Below, in pieces: positions 1 through 7,666 of a stretch of 64,000 nt of DNA. The notes under the pieces were generated by a model. The model ran no database searches, had not been told where the DNA came from, and saw only the letters and a program-made list of their open reading frames with translations. Each line of letters opens with the position of its first letter. Positions within the stretch are counted from its first letter, which is position 1. The translations under genes were made by a program, and so were the position numbers. This DNA comes from JABDMH01 sp965223165 (GTDB lineage Bacteria; Bacteroidota; Bacteroidia; Chitinophagales; Saprospiraceae), in the NCBI GenBank assembly GCA_965223165.1, contig CBDCVQ010000019.1, positions 682,001 to 746,000 of the forward strand, given 5' to 3'.

Positions 1-461
1 GGAATACTTAGGTGAAAGGAACGGGGGAAAGGGCATTCATACAAGCCCAGCGGCAAGTCTGTCCTTTCCACAAAAGCCATAAAGTATGATAGAAGCTCAT
101 CGTCGGTATCGAGATTGTGCGGTACGGTCAGCATCACCACATCTGCACCCAGGTCACCGACTCGCTTGGCGAAAGCTATCTGATTGTCCAGAGAAGCATC
201 CAGATTGCCCGTCGCTGCGACAGGGATCCGGCCCCGGACTTGGTCGACGGTCTCCTTGACTAATAGAATCCTCTCCTCCTCATTCAAATCATACATTTCA
301 GATGAGAGACACAAGGCGTAAATGCCATGGCATCCCATCTCTATCTGCCATTCTACAATCTTCCGGTACGCATTGACGTCAATCTTCAACTGCTCGTCAA
401 ACGGTGTCACAAGCACTGGCCAAATGCCACTGCATGGTCGGTGAGCAAAATTCGAATTCAC
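1..461 (-). CDS. DapA/NAL-family class I aldolase, N-terminal part (runs off the window edge)
   Basis: Translating the minus strand from a GTG at 461 gives 153 residues with the N-terminal half of the dihydrodipicolinate synthase / N-acetylneuraminate lyase TIM barrel: GIWPVLVTPFDE, then a helix ending in GCHGIYALCLSSE, PVAATGNLD, GADVVMLTVP and LGLYECPFP. The Schiff-base lysine lies beyond position 1 and cannot be seen. The GTG overlaps the upstream stop codon (TAGTG), so it is translationally coupled to the small membrane gene before it; no ATG fits in frame near the conserved start. Members cleave or form 2-keto sugar acids, releasing pyruvate. With the symporter and sugar enzymes upstream, a sugar-acid or ulosonic-acid aldolase is the best guess; the exact substrate cannot be read. 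Confidence 0.8.
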   Translation of the reverse strand, partial: MNSNFAHRPCSGIWPVLVTPFDEQLKIDVNAYRKIVEWQIEMGCHGIYALCLSSEMYDLNEEERILLVKETVDQVRGRIPVAATGNLDASLDNQIAFAKRVGDLGADVVMLTVPHNLDTDDELLSYFMAFVERTDLPLGLYECPFPRSFHLSI

Positions 462-679
462 TATCTGTTCTTTTTCCGATGAGCAAAAAAGCACATGGCT
501 CCCCCGATGATGCAGAGAACCACCCCAGCCGACAAATTTGTTTTCATGCCGATCGGGGTTTCAGTAAAAAAAGTGGCAACCAATACCAGTATGCCAAAAA
601 ATAGTATAAACACCCCCAACGCAAAATTGATCTGCGCTGATTTTTGTTGGTTTCTTTTCTCAATATCCTCTTGCTGCAT
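461..679 (-). CDS. small two-helix membrane protein
   Basis: A 72-residue protein starting MQQEDIEKRNQQK. A charged N-terminus is followed by two hydrophobic helices (about residues 18-38 and 46-64, with a short TPIGMKTN loop) and a basic tail ending AHRKKNR. The frame is open further upstream to 733, but that part would overlap the preceding gene by 50 bases; the ATG at 679 lies only two bases after that gene's stop and is the better start. It sits between a sodium symporter and an aldolase and is coupled to the latter. I do not recognise a family. A small accessory subunit of the transporter is possible but unproven. Confidence 0.6.
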   Translation of the reverse strand: MQQEDIEKRNQQKSAQINFALGVFILFFGILVLVATFFTETPIGMKTNLSAGVVLCIIGGAMCFFAHRKKNR

Positions 680-681
680 AC

Positions 682-897
682 CTAAAATATCACGTACACC
701 CAGGTCAACGATGCCAGCGCGACCAAGGCCCACAATTTCAGATTTCTACACCACGTTCTTTCCGCAGGTTTCAAGCCCAGAAATACATAGTCATTGGGGA
801 TTAATAGTACCAGCACGGCGATAATGGCAAAAAGTGCGTAGAAGAAATATTTTGCTTCTGCTGGTGAAATAGAGGCGGCCCAATCAAAATTTAACAT
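682..897 (-). CDS. small two-helix membrane protein next to the symporter
   Basis: A 71-residue protein. Residues 17-37 (YFFYALFAIIAVLVLLIP) and about 52-70 (LWALVALASLTWVYVIF) are clear membrane helices, joined by a polar loop LGLKPAERTW. It begins 4 bases after the symporter stop, so it is in the same operon and probably translated with it. Size and position resemble small partner proteins sometimes found next to sodium:solute symporters, but I see no motif naming a family. The ending in VYVIF places the C-terminus right at the membrane. Confidence 0.6.
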   Translation of the reverse strand: MLNFDWAASISPAEAKYFFYALFAIIAVLVLLIPNDYVFLGLKPAERTWCRNLKLWALVALASLTWVYVIF

Positions 898-901
898 ATG
901 G

Positions 902-2395
902 CTAGGCTTTGCTTATTTTCCTAAATACCAACCCCTCCAACCGCTCGCGGTCAAATGGCTCCGTAAACAGACTGACAATCAGCGTGACCACAAATGCTAG
1001 CACAAAGGACCACCACGACACATACAAAAACGGATCCTGAATGGTAAAAAACTGGCTGCTGAAAATATTTAAAAATGCGGCAAAGGCAATGCCGATCACG
1101 AGGCCGCACAGGCCACCCATCGAGGTGCACTTCGGCCAAAAAATACCCAAAAGCAAGATAGCGAATATCGGTCCCTGGAAGAATGACAGGAATGTCTGAA
1201 TGGCCACATAAATGCCTTCAAAATAGCCGCTCAAAGGAGCGGTGATCAGTCCCAATATCAATAACACCAGGGTAGTTCCTCGGCCCACGTTTAGATAGTG
1301 CTTGTCGTCGGCATCCTTCCTAAAGAATGGCTGATAGATATCCTTCGTAAAAAGTGTGGCCGTCGAATTGAGCATGCTATCCACACTCGACATCAGTCCG
1401 GCAAAGAAGGCAGAAAACATCAGCCCCACCAGCCCCGGGGGCAACACATTCTTGATGAGCGTAGGCAGGGCTTGATCTCCATCCTCCAGACCCGGATATA
1501 GTATGATCGCAATCATACCGGGAAAAAGCACGAGGATCGGGATCAGCATCTTCATGCCAGCCGCGAAGATCATGCTGGCCTTGGCATGCCACTCGTTTTT
1601 TGCTGTCAAACATCTCTGGACGACGGCTTGATTACCAATCATATAGGCGTTGGCCATCACAAAGGTCAATCCAAATAGAATGCCAGTCCACGGAAATGGT
1701 GTCTCGGTAGTCGAGGGCTGCATCAACTCAAAATGATTGGCGTATTCTGGCCCCAAGGCATATATTTTTTCCACCATGGAATCCCAACCTCCCACGGCCT
1801 GAAAGCCCAGATAAACCAGCGCCAGTCCTCCGACAAACATAATCACAAACTGCACCGTGTCGGTCATGACCACGGCTGTAATACCACCGAAATAGGTGTA
1901 TACACCCACCACGATCGCGGTGACGATGACAGAGGTCCAAATGGGCCATCCCATGATCACGTTGAGCAAGGTGCCGCTAGCCCAAAAAAGCACACCCAGA
2001 TTGACGGCAAAAAACACAATCCAAGTCGCCGATGCCAATGTACGCACCGTCGGATTATAGCGGCGACCCAAATACTCGGGGATGGTGTACATACCACCTC
2101 GCCAGAAATAAGGTATGAATATGAATGCAGCCAGCAACATGGCCGGCACCGAGCCAATCCAGTCAAAATTGCCCACCGATATGCCGTATCGGTAGGCCTG
2201 ACCAGAGACGCCCACAAAATCCAACGCCCCAATGTCCGACACCACGATCGACATGCCGATCGCCCAGAAGGGCAACGACCGTCCACCCAAGAAATAATCC
2301 TCCGAGCTTCCGACAAATCGCTTAAAATAATAGCCCAGCAAGAGAATCCCTGCCAGGTATGAAATGACGATTACGTAGTCGATACTTGTGAGCAT
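902..2395 (-). CDS. sodium:solute symporter (SSS family), probable sugar or sugar-acid transporter
   Basis: 497 residues, the usual length of the SSS/SGLT family, with about 13-14 hydrophobic helices along its whole length. Family signatures include the first helix IVISYLAGILLLGYYFKR, the motif SSEDYFLGGRSLPFWAIG, and the stretch GVYTYFGGITAVVMTDTVQF. Members use the sodium gradient to import sugars, sialic acid, amino acids or vitamins across the inner membrane. Here it lies in a glycan operon and directly before two small membrane proteins and a DapA/NAL-type aldolase, which favours a sugar, amino-sugar or sugar-acid substrate. A 156-base gap separates it from the Gfo/Idh/MocA gene upstream. 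Confidence 0.88.
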   Translation of the reverse strand: MLTSIDYVIVISYLAGILLLGYYFKRFVGSSEDYFLGGRSLPFWAIGMSIVVSDIGALDFVGVSGQAYRYGISVGNFDWIGSVPAMLLAAFIFIPYFWRGGMYTIPEYLGRRYNPTVRTLASATWIVFFAVNLGVLFWASGTLLNVIMGWPIWTSVIVTAIVVGVYTYFGGITAVVMTDTVQFVIMFVGGLALVYLGFQAVGGWDSMVEKIYALGPEYANHFELMQPSTTETPFPWTGILFGLTFVMANAYMIGNQAVVQRCLTAKNEWHAKASMIFAAGMKMLIPILVLFPGMIAIILYPGLEDGDQALPTLIKNVLPPGLVGLMFSAFFAGLMSSVDSMLNSTATLFTKDIYQPFFRKDADDKHYLNVGRGTTLVLLILGLITAPLSGYFEGIYVAIQTFLSFFQGPIFAILLLGIFWPKCTSMGGLCGLVIGIAFAAFLNIFSSQFFTIQDPFLYVSWWSFVLAFVVTLIVSLFTEPFDRERLEGLVFRKISKA

Positions 2396-2551
2396 ATTAT
2401 GGTGCTATTCCTAATTCCGGGCGATTTCAAAACCGGGGTAATTTCCCGTCAAATGCCCAACAGCCTAATTTCAAAGTAACGCCATTGGGTCCCCTCATAG
2501 TAGTTCTTTTATGTTGAATATCGATCGTTTTTTAACTGCCATTTTTGTCGC

Positions 2552-3565
2552 TTATCTGCTGTATTTCACGACTTTACCCGTCTTGGCTGATTCATAGGCC
2601 GCGTCTGTGATCTTCATGATCCAAAGCCCTTCCTGCACGCCCGGCACCGAAGCGCTACCCGACTTAATATCGGCAACAAACTGTGCCATCTGCCGATCAT
2701 AGATCAACTGGTCACAATGCTCGGATCGATCTCGTACCGCAAATGACTTTTCTTCCTTCTCCCGAGTCAATTCGTATCTGGTGGGAAAAAGATTGGCATA
2801 GCCTTTTGTGCCAAACAATTGAGTGCTTGCCTCCGGACCATCCATATGCGGATGCCACCAGCCACTCTCTATCAAAGAGGTGGTACCATTGGACCAGGTG
2901 ATCATGAGAATGCCAGAATCATCCACATCGTAATCACCGTAGTGCGTGTCAACTTTGGCATACACCTCGACCGGCTCGGGATCGCCCAGTAGGAACCTAA
3001 CCGTGTCAATCGCATGGACCCCCATATCGATCAGTGCCCCGCCGCCTGCCAGTTTGTGTTTTTGAAACCAGCCCTCCGGCCCCCAATGCTTGTGGATACC
3101 GTATCCTTTGGTTTTGACGACCTGCCCGATTGCTCCCGACGCCACAAAATCTCGCAAGGCTGTCACCTCCGGGTCAAATCGCCACATGTGTCCAACCAGA
3201 AAATTGCGGCCGGTTTGCGCTACCCGGTCGGCAACCATAGCTGCCTCTGCAGCATTCATGGCCATGGGCTTCTCCACCAGTACGTGCTTGCCCGCATCCA
3301 GTGCAGCGATGCTGTAGGGCAGATGGTACGCATTGGGCGTGGCAATCACGACGGCATCAATCGTCGGATCCGTGACGATCACCTCAAAATCCTGCGTATA
3401 CGGAGCTACGCCGTATTTCGCCGCAAATGAAGCTGCCCCTTCCTCCGTCCGCGAGCAGATAGCTGCAAGGTAGGCGTCGGGAAGCTGCTGGATAGCCCGG
3501 GCATGATAGTCTGCAATATAGCCCGTACCGACCACTGCCACCCGTACCGCACCCTCGGGCATCAT
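2552..3565 (-). CDS. Gfo/Idh/MocA-family oxidoreductase
   Basis: 337 residues. An N-terminal Rossmann fold (VAVVGTGYIADYHARAI, then VVIATPNAYH) and the family's EKPMAMNAAEA loop around residue 97 are clear; the C-terminal half holds GGGALIDMGVHAIDT, the usual substrate-binding helix with the conserved aspartate and histidine. These NAD(P) enzymes oxidise or reduce sugar hydroxyl groups, and some make 3-keto glycosides. The start overlaps the stop of the DegT aminotransferase (ATGA), so the two are coupled. The pair could make or remove an amino group via a keto-sugar intermediate. There are two adjacent ATG codons, so the start could also be one codon later. Confidence 0.9.
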   Translation of the reverse strand: MMPEGAVRVAVVGTGYIADYHARAIQQLPDAYLAAICSRTEEGAASFAAKYGVAPYTQDFEVIVTDPTIDAVVIATPNAYHLPYSIAALDAGKHVLVEKPMAMNAAEAAMVADRVAQTGRNFLVGHMWRFDPEVTALRDFVASGAIGQVVKTKGYGIHKHWGPEGWFQKHKLAGGGALIDMGVHAIDTVRFLLGDPEPVEVYAKVDTHYGDYDVDDSGILMITWSNGTTSLIESGWWHPHMDGPEASTQLFGTKGYANLFPTRYELTREKEEKSFAVRDRSEHCDQLIYDRQMAQFVADIKSGSASVPGVQEGLWIMKITDAAYESAKTGKVVKYSR

Positions 3566-4851
3566 AGAGATTTCAGCATTTCTGCCCGATGATAGGTTTT
3601 TTCGATGGCCATCAAAATATCATCCATATCCGATTGATTGCCCAGCAATACGCTGTGGTGCATACAAACAGCCTCGTCCTCATAGATCTTGACGCAATTG
3701 GGTAGGTCAAATCGCCGCGGATCGATCTGCTGCCAATACGCCTCCGTGATCCGATGGCGTGAGGGTTTAGTGTGAGGCACATAGAGGGAGGCCCGGTTCA
3801 AAGGTTCGTAGCAAGTACTCACATTGAAGCCTAACTCAGCGGATAGTACTTTTCGAAAAGTATCCGGAGCCAGCCCCTTAAATTCATCTTGATCATATCG
3901 GAAGGAAAAGTTGAAATAGGCCTTTTCCGTCTCGCGCTCGTCGGTATGCATGGGATGCACACCCGGCAACTGAGATAATTCTTTGTCAAAGTATTCCCCG
4001 TTTTCCTGCCGTCGTTGATTCTGCTCGGGCATTCGCCTCAGCCCTTCCACCAATAATGCCGCCTGAAACTCTGTAATACGGTAGTTGCCTGATTGAATGA
4101 AATTGCCGTCATCTTCATAGTAGCCCGCGCCCTTGTCCACGGCTTCATCCATCCCGGTTTCTGGTCGCCGACCACAATTGCGTAGGGCGTCCAGCTTAGC
4201 CGCCAGCGCCGGATCGTTGGTGGTCAGGGCACCGCCTTCTCCCGCCGTCAGGTGTTTGCTGAGTTGAAAACTAAAACTGCCACAGTCGCCGATGGATCCC
4301 GCCCGCTGATCTCTCCATTTGCCACCGTGCTTATGGGCACAGTCCTCGATGACGGCCAAATTGTGTCTGGACGCCAGCTCCATGATGGCATCCATATCGG
4401 CAAAATTGCCGTAGAGGTGCACCGGGATAATCGCCTTCGTTCTGGGCGTGATGGCCTGCGCTATGGCGGTCGGGTCGATGCACCAGGTATCGCGAGAGAC
4501 ATCCACCAGCACCGGTACGGCATTGACATCGATCACGGTGGCAGCGGTAGCCTGCCAGGTGAGCCCGGGAACAATTACTTCGTCCCCCCAGCCGATGCCC
4601 AAGGCCTCCAATGCCAACTGCAATGTCACCGTACCATTGGCTGCACAAATGGCATACTTGGTACCCGTATATGCGGCAAATTCTCGATTGAAGGTCTGCT
4701 CCTTCTGGCCGTTGTAGGACCAAATGCCACTCTCCAGGACTTCGAGCAGAGCCGTACGGTCGCGCTCATCCCATCGCGGCCATGTCGGCCAGGGTTTAGC
4801 AGCGGCATCCCGCACGGGTGAATCCACTATAGAAGAGATATTATTTTGCAT
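3562..4851 (-). CDS. DegT/DnrJ/EryC1/StrS-family PLP aminotransferase
   Basis: 429 residues, family-typical length. The N-terminal FNREFAAYTGTKYAICAANG binds the cofactor phosphate; IPVHLYGN and VIEDCAHKHG (aspartate that contacts the pyridine nitrogen) follow, and the PLP lysine is in SFQLSKHLTAGEGGAL, about residue 208. The C-terminal YRITEFQAALL segment is also typical. Members transfer an amino group from glutamate or glutamine to a keto sugar or keto-inositol. In a catabolic locus the reverse direction, or interconversion of a 3-keto and a 3-amino sugar together with the overlapping Gfo/Idh/MocA gene, is plausible. No kinase or nucleotidyltransferase is near, which argues against nucleotide-sugar biosynthesis. 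Confidence 0.88.
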   Translation of the reverse strand: MQNNISSIVDSPVRDAAAKPWPTWPRWDERDRTALLEVLESGIWSYNGQKEQTFNREFAAYTGTKYAICAANGTVTLQLALEALGIGWGDEVIVPGLTWQATAATVIDVNAVPVLVDVSRDTWCIDPTAIAQAITPRTKAIIPVHLYGNFADMDAIMELASRHNLAVIEDCAHKHGGKWRDQRAGSIGDCGSFSFQLSKHLTAGEGGALTTNDPALAAKLDALRNCGRRPETGMDEAVDKGAGYYEDDGNFIQSGNYRITEFQAALLVEGLRRMPEQNQRRQENGEYFDKELSQLPGVHPMHTDERETEKAYFNFSFRYDQDEFKGLAPDTFRKVLSAELGFNVSTCYEPLNRASLYVPHTKPSRHRITEAYWQQIDPRRFDLPNCVKIYEDEAVCMHHSVLLGNQSDMDDILMAIEKTYHRAEMLKSL

Positions 4852-4882
4852 AGTTGTCTTTTGCTTTAGTTACAATAATGAT

Positions 4883-7519
4883 CTAGGTGCTCATGCTCTT
4901 CACGGCCGCCGCATCTCGCGCTAAGGGGTAGGTGCGTTGGTCTACATTCCATCCCGATATAATCACCTCTAAAGCCTGGGCGTCGCCAGCGGGCAAACGG
5001 GTCGATAGGTGCTTGGACTGCTGGGGAAGAATCGAAAAGTAGTTATCGTCGAGCAATATCGGCACGAGCGAATGACCGGTCTTTTTGTCCACCACCCGTA
5101 CCTCCACGAAAAAAGCCAGGGCGTCGCCCACGTTGCTAATTTGCAGTTGCAGTGCCTGAGCATCCCCTCGCCCACTGACACGAGTCTCTGTCATCAACTT
5201 GGCCTGGGGCAAATCATTTAATGCCTTGAAGTCGGCGTGTACACGGGTGGGGGTGTAGAATGCCCAGTCCTCAAACTCGGCGTCATAGTCCAGCTCGTCC
5301 TCCACCGCTGAGATCCAGTAGAAGTTTTCCGAGATTACGTGCCCGGCCCGCAACAACTGAAGATCCACAAACTGGATCTGTTCGGTCGCTCCCATCGGTG
5401 CCAGGTGTTTTATTTCCTGGGCATAGCTCCGTTCATTGGAGATGGCCAAGGTCTCATCGCTTAAAACTTGGCTGCGGAGATCGAGTACACGGATCCGGGC
5501 CGACAGACCCTCGGTGTCCGCCCGAAACTCATTGACCAGTTGGATATGCTTCGTGCCGTAATTATAGATGAGGTGGAGCGGCTCACAACCCTTGCGGGTA
5601 CCGTAGTAGGCCGCCGTGGGGATCAGGTAGGCGTCGTATAGCTGCCAATACATCGAACTCCAGGCCGAGTTAAGCATCCACTGGATGACGCCTGTGCTCA
5701 AGGGCCGGTGTGCCTGAAATGCTTCAAACTGTGGCCGCATCAGCTCGTAGTTGAGCAATTGCGCTTTTCTGGCAAACGACTCCATATCATCGCTGGCACC
5801 GTATCTCGCCTCGATGGCCTCCACCACTCTGGTCATCGTATTAAACACCTTGGTCGCGCAATGACTCGTCCACATTTCATTGATCGGCCATCGATATTTG
5901 GGTGGCAGCATGCGACGGAGACTTTCTGCCACGGGGATGTTGGCCCCCGGGCCCGTCTCGGTGTTAAATCCATAGGCACCACCCAAATGCTTATTCGTAT
6001 ACCAATAGATCGGTGGCGTATGGTCATAGGGCCCCAACATCTTCACGCCGGAAGACCCGCTGATTTCACTGATCAACGTAGCGTCCGTGATGATCCCTTG
6101 CTCACTGCCCACGCCTCCAGTGGAATTGAGATAGGGTCTGGTTTGATCAAACTGCTCAAAGCAGCGCTGATATTTTTTTTCTAGCTCCGGATGCGGCAAT
6201 TTGTCGCTGCCGACCGTCCACACAAAAATGCTCGCGTGATGTCTCAGCCAGAGCAATTGATCCTGCCAGGCCGTGGCTACCTGATGTATATCATCCGAAG
6301 ACAGAATGCCTCCGTACTTGTTATCTGCCTCCTTGCCCAGATAGGACTCATGCTCCCAGTGACAACTCCACCCGGCCATGATCAAGATGCCGTTTTCGTC
6401 GCACAAGTCATACAAGATCTGATCCTTACCCCAAAACCCTTCTAGACGGATGCAGTTGAGTCCCATATGCTTGACATATTGGATCTGCGTACGTAGCGAT
6501 GTCTCATTGTCTCGCAGGAAGATGTCGTCGGTCCATCCGGCACCTTTGATCAGTAGATCCCGGCCATTGACCTTGAAGCTACGATGACCACCTTCGTTGA
6601 AATAGTCTTCGATCGTACGAATACCAAAGCGTGACTGGCAGGCATCCGTGGTCTGTGCGTCGACAGTGAAAGCCAGGTCCAGGGTGTGCAGTATCGGCTC
6701 GCCCATCTGTGTAGGCCACCAGAGCGAAGGATTCTCCTTGCGCAATTCCGGATGCTCGTCAGCGGACATCCGGCACTGCAAGGTCTGGCCTGCCGCCAGG
6801 GTGACTGCTTGACTGAACGTATCCGAGCCAATCTGCGCCACCAAACGACCCGAGACCGCCGTCTGTCGGTGATTGACGAGCTGACAATCAACCGATAGAT
6901 GGGCCTCCTGGAGCGTCTGGTCCGCAAAACGGGTCGCAACAAAAGGATGGTCTAGCGAGACTCCCTTGACGATACGAAGGACTATATCCCGAAAAATGCC
7001 CATGGAGCGATCGGGTGGTCCGGGATTCCAATCCACAAAACCGATGCTAAAGTCGCCGGGACGGGGAGGAAAAATCTCCAGCGCCAGTACATTGGTTTGC
7101 CCCGCACGCACCGAATGGGTGATATCCACCTGAAATTGGCGGAAGGCGCCCTCTTCGGCGGCTTGCTTGACCTGCTCACCGTTGATCCAAAGGTGGGCCT
7201 GATGATTGACCCCGAGAAAATCAAGCAAGACGATCTCGTCATCCTTTAGCTCCCGCAGATCAAAGGTGGTACGAAACCACCAGGGTGTCTCAAAGGGCTT
7301 GGGGTCGATCTCCGCCAGATTGCTGCCATAGTTGGGATCGGGGACCTGACCCAGGGCGTGCAAAGCACCCAGCACGGTGGTAGGCACCTGGCAGGCATAC
7401 CAATCGCTAGCGGCAAAGTCCGGCTGGGAGATCTGCCCACCTCCGGACGACGCCTGCTCGGCTGATATTAATTGCCAGCCTGTTCTGAGGCATTGCCTAA
7501 AATCACTTCTTTCTTGCAT
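4883..7519 (-). CDS. GH2 glycoside hydrolase of the exo-beta-glucosaminidase / mannosidase type
   Basis: 878 residues from the ATG at 7519 (AAGGA lies just upstream; an ATG at 7543 and a GTG at 7558 are alternatives). The order is an N-terminal jelly-roll domain (WWFRTTF, HLWINGE), an Ig-like domain, a TIM barrel from about residue 320 (KGAGWTDDIFLR) and C-terminal beta domains. The acid/base site reads WTVGSDK (D439) where ordinary GH2 enzymes have an asparagine-glutamate pair; the nucleophile is in FNTETGPG (E521). The SD signature is known from exo-beta-D-glucosaminidases such as CsxA. I see no signal peptide, so it may work inside the cell or be exported by an unseen route. Substrate: probably terminal beta-linked glucosamine or a related sugar. 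Confidence 0.85.
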   Translation of the reverse strand: MQERSDFRQCLRTGWQLISAEQASSGGGQISQPDFAASDWYACQVPTTVLGALHALGQVPDPNYGSNLAEIDPKPFETPWWFRTTFDLRELKDDEIVLLDFLGVNHQAHLWINGEQVKQAAEEGAFRQFQVDITHSVRAGQTNVLALEIFPPRPGDFSIGFVDWNPGPPDRSMGIFRDIVLRIVKGVSLDHPFVATRFADQTLQEAHLSVDCQLVNHRQTAVSGRLVAQIGSDTFSQAVTLAAGQTLQCRMSADEHPELRKENPSLWWPTQMGEPILHTLDLAFTVDAQTTDACQSRFGIRTIEDYFNEGGHRSFKVNGRDLLIKGAGWTDDIFLRDNETSLRTQIQYVKHMGLNCIRLEGFWGKDQILYDLCDENGILIMAGWSCHWEHESYLGKEADNKYGGILSSDDIHQVATAWQDQLLWLRHHASIFVWTVGSDKLPHPELEKKYQRCFEQFDQTRPYLNSTGGVGSEQGIITDATLISEISGSSGVKMLGPYDHTPPIYWYTNKHLGGAYGFNTETGPGANIPVAESLRRMLPPKYRWPINEMWTSHCATKVFNTMTRVVEAIEARYGASDDMESFARKAQLLNYELMRPQFEAFQAHRPLSTGVIQWMLNSAWSSMYWQLYDAYLIPTAAYYGTRKGCEPLHLIYNYGTKHIQLVNEFRADTEGLSARIRVLDLRSQVLSDETLAISNERSYAQEIKHLAPMGATEQIQFVDLQLLRAGHVISENFYWISAVEDELDYDAEFEDWAFYTPTRVHADFKALNDLPQAKLMTETRVSGRGDAQALQLQISNVGDALAFFVEVRVVDKKTGHSLVPILLDDNYFSILPQQSKHLSTRLPAGDAQALEVIISGWNVDQRTYPLARDAAAVKSMST

Positions 7520-7666
7520 CCGGTCCTTGGTCCTTGTTACCATAAATAAAGTACACACGATTTTGCTCGCGATCTTGTGCTTTTTTCATCATTTGCTGTA
7601 CTATTTGCTCCCGCTCCAATCGGCCCTTCTTCGACCACAAGGGCGAGTGGCACCCATCCGTCGGCT

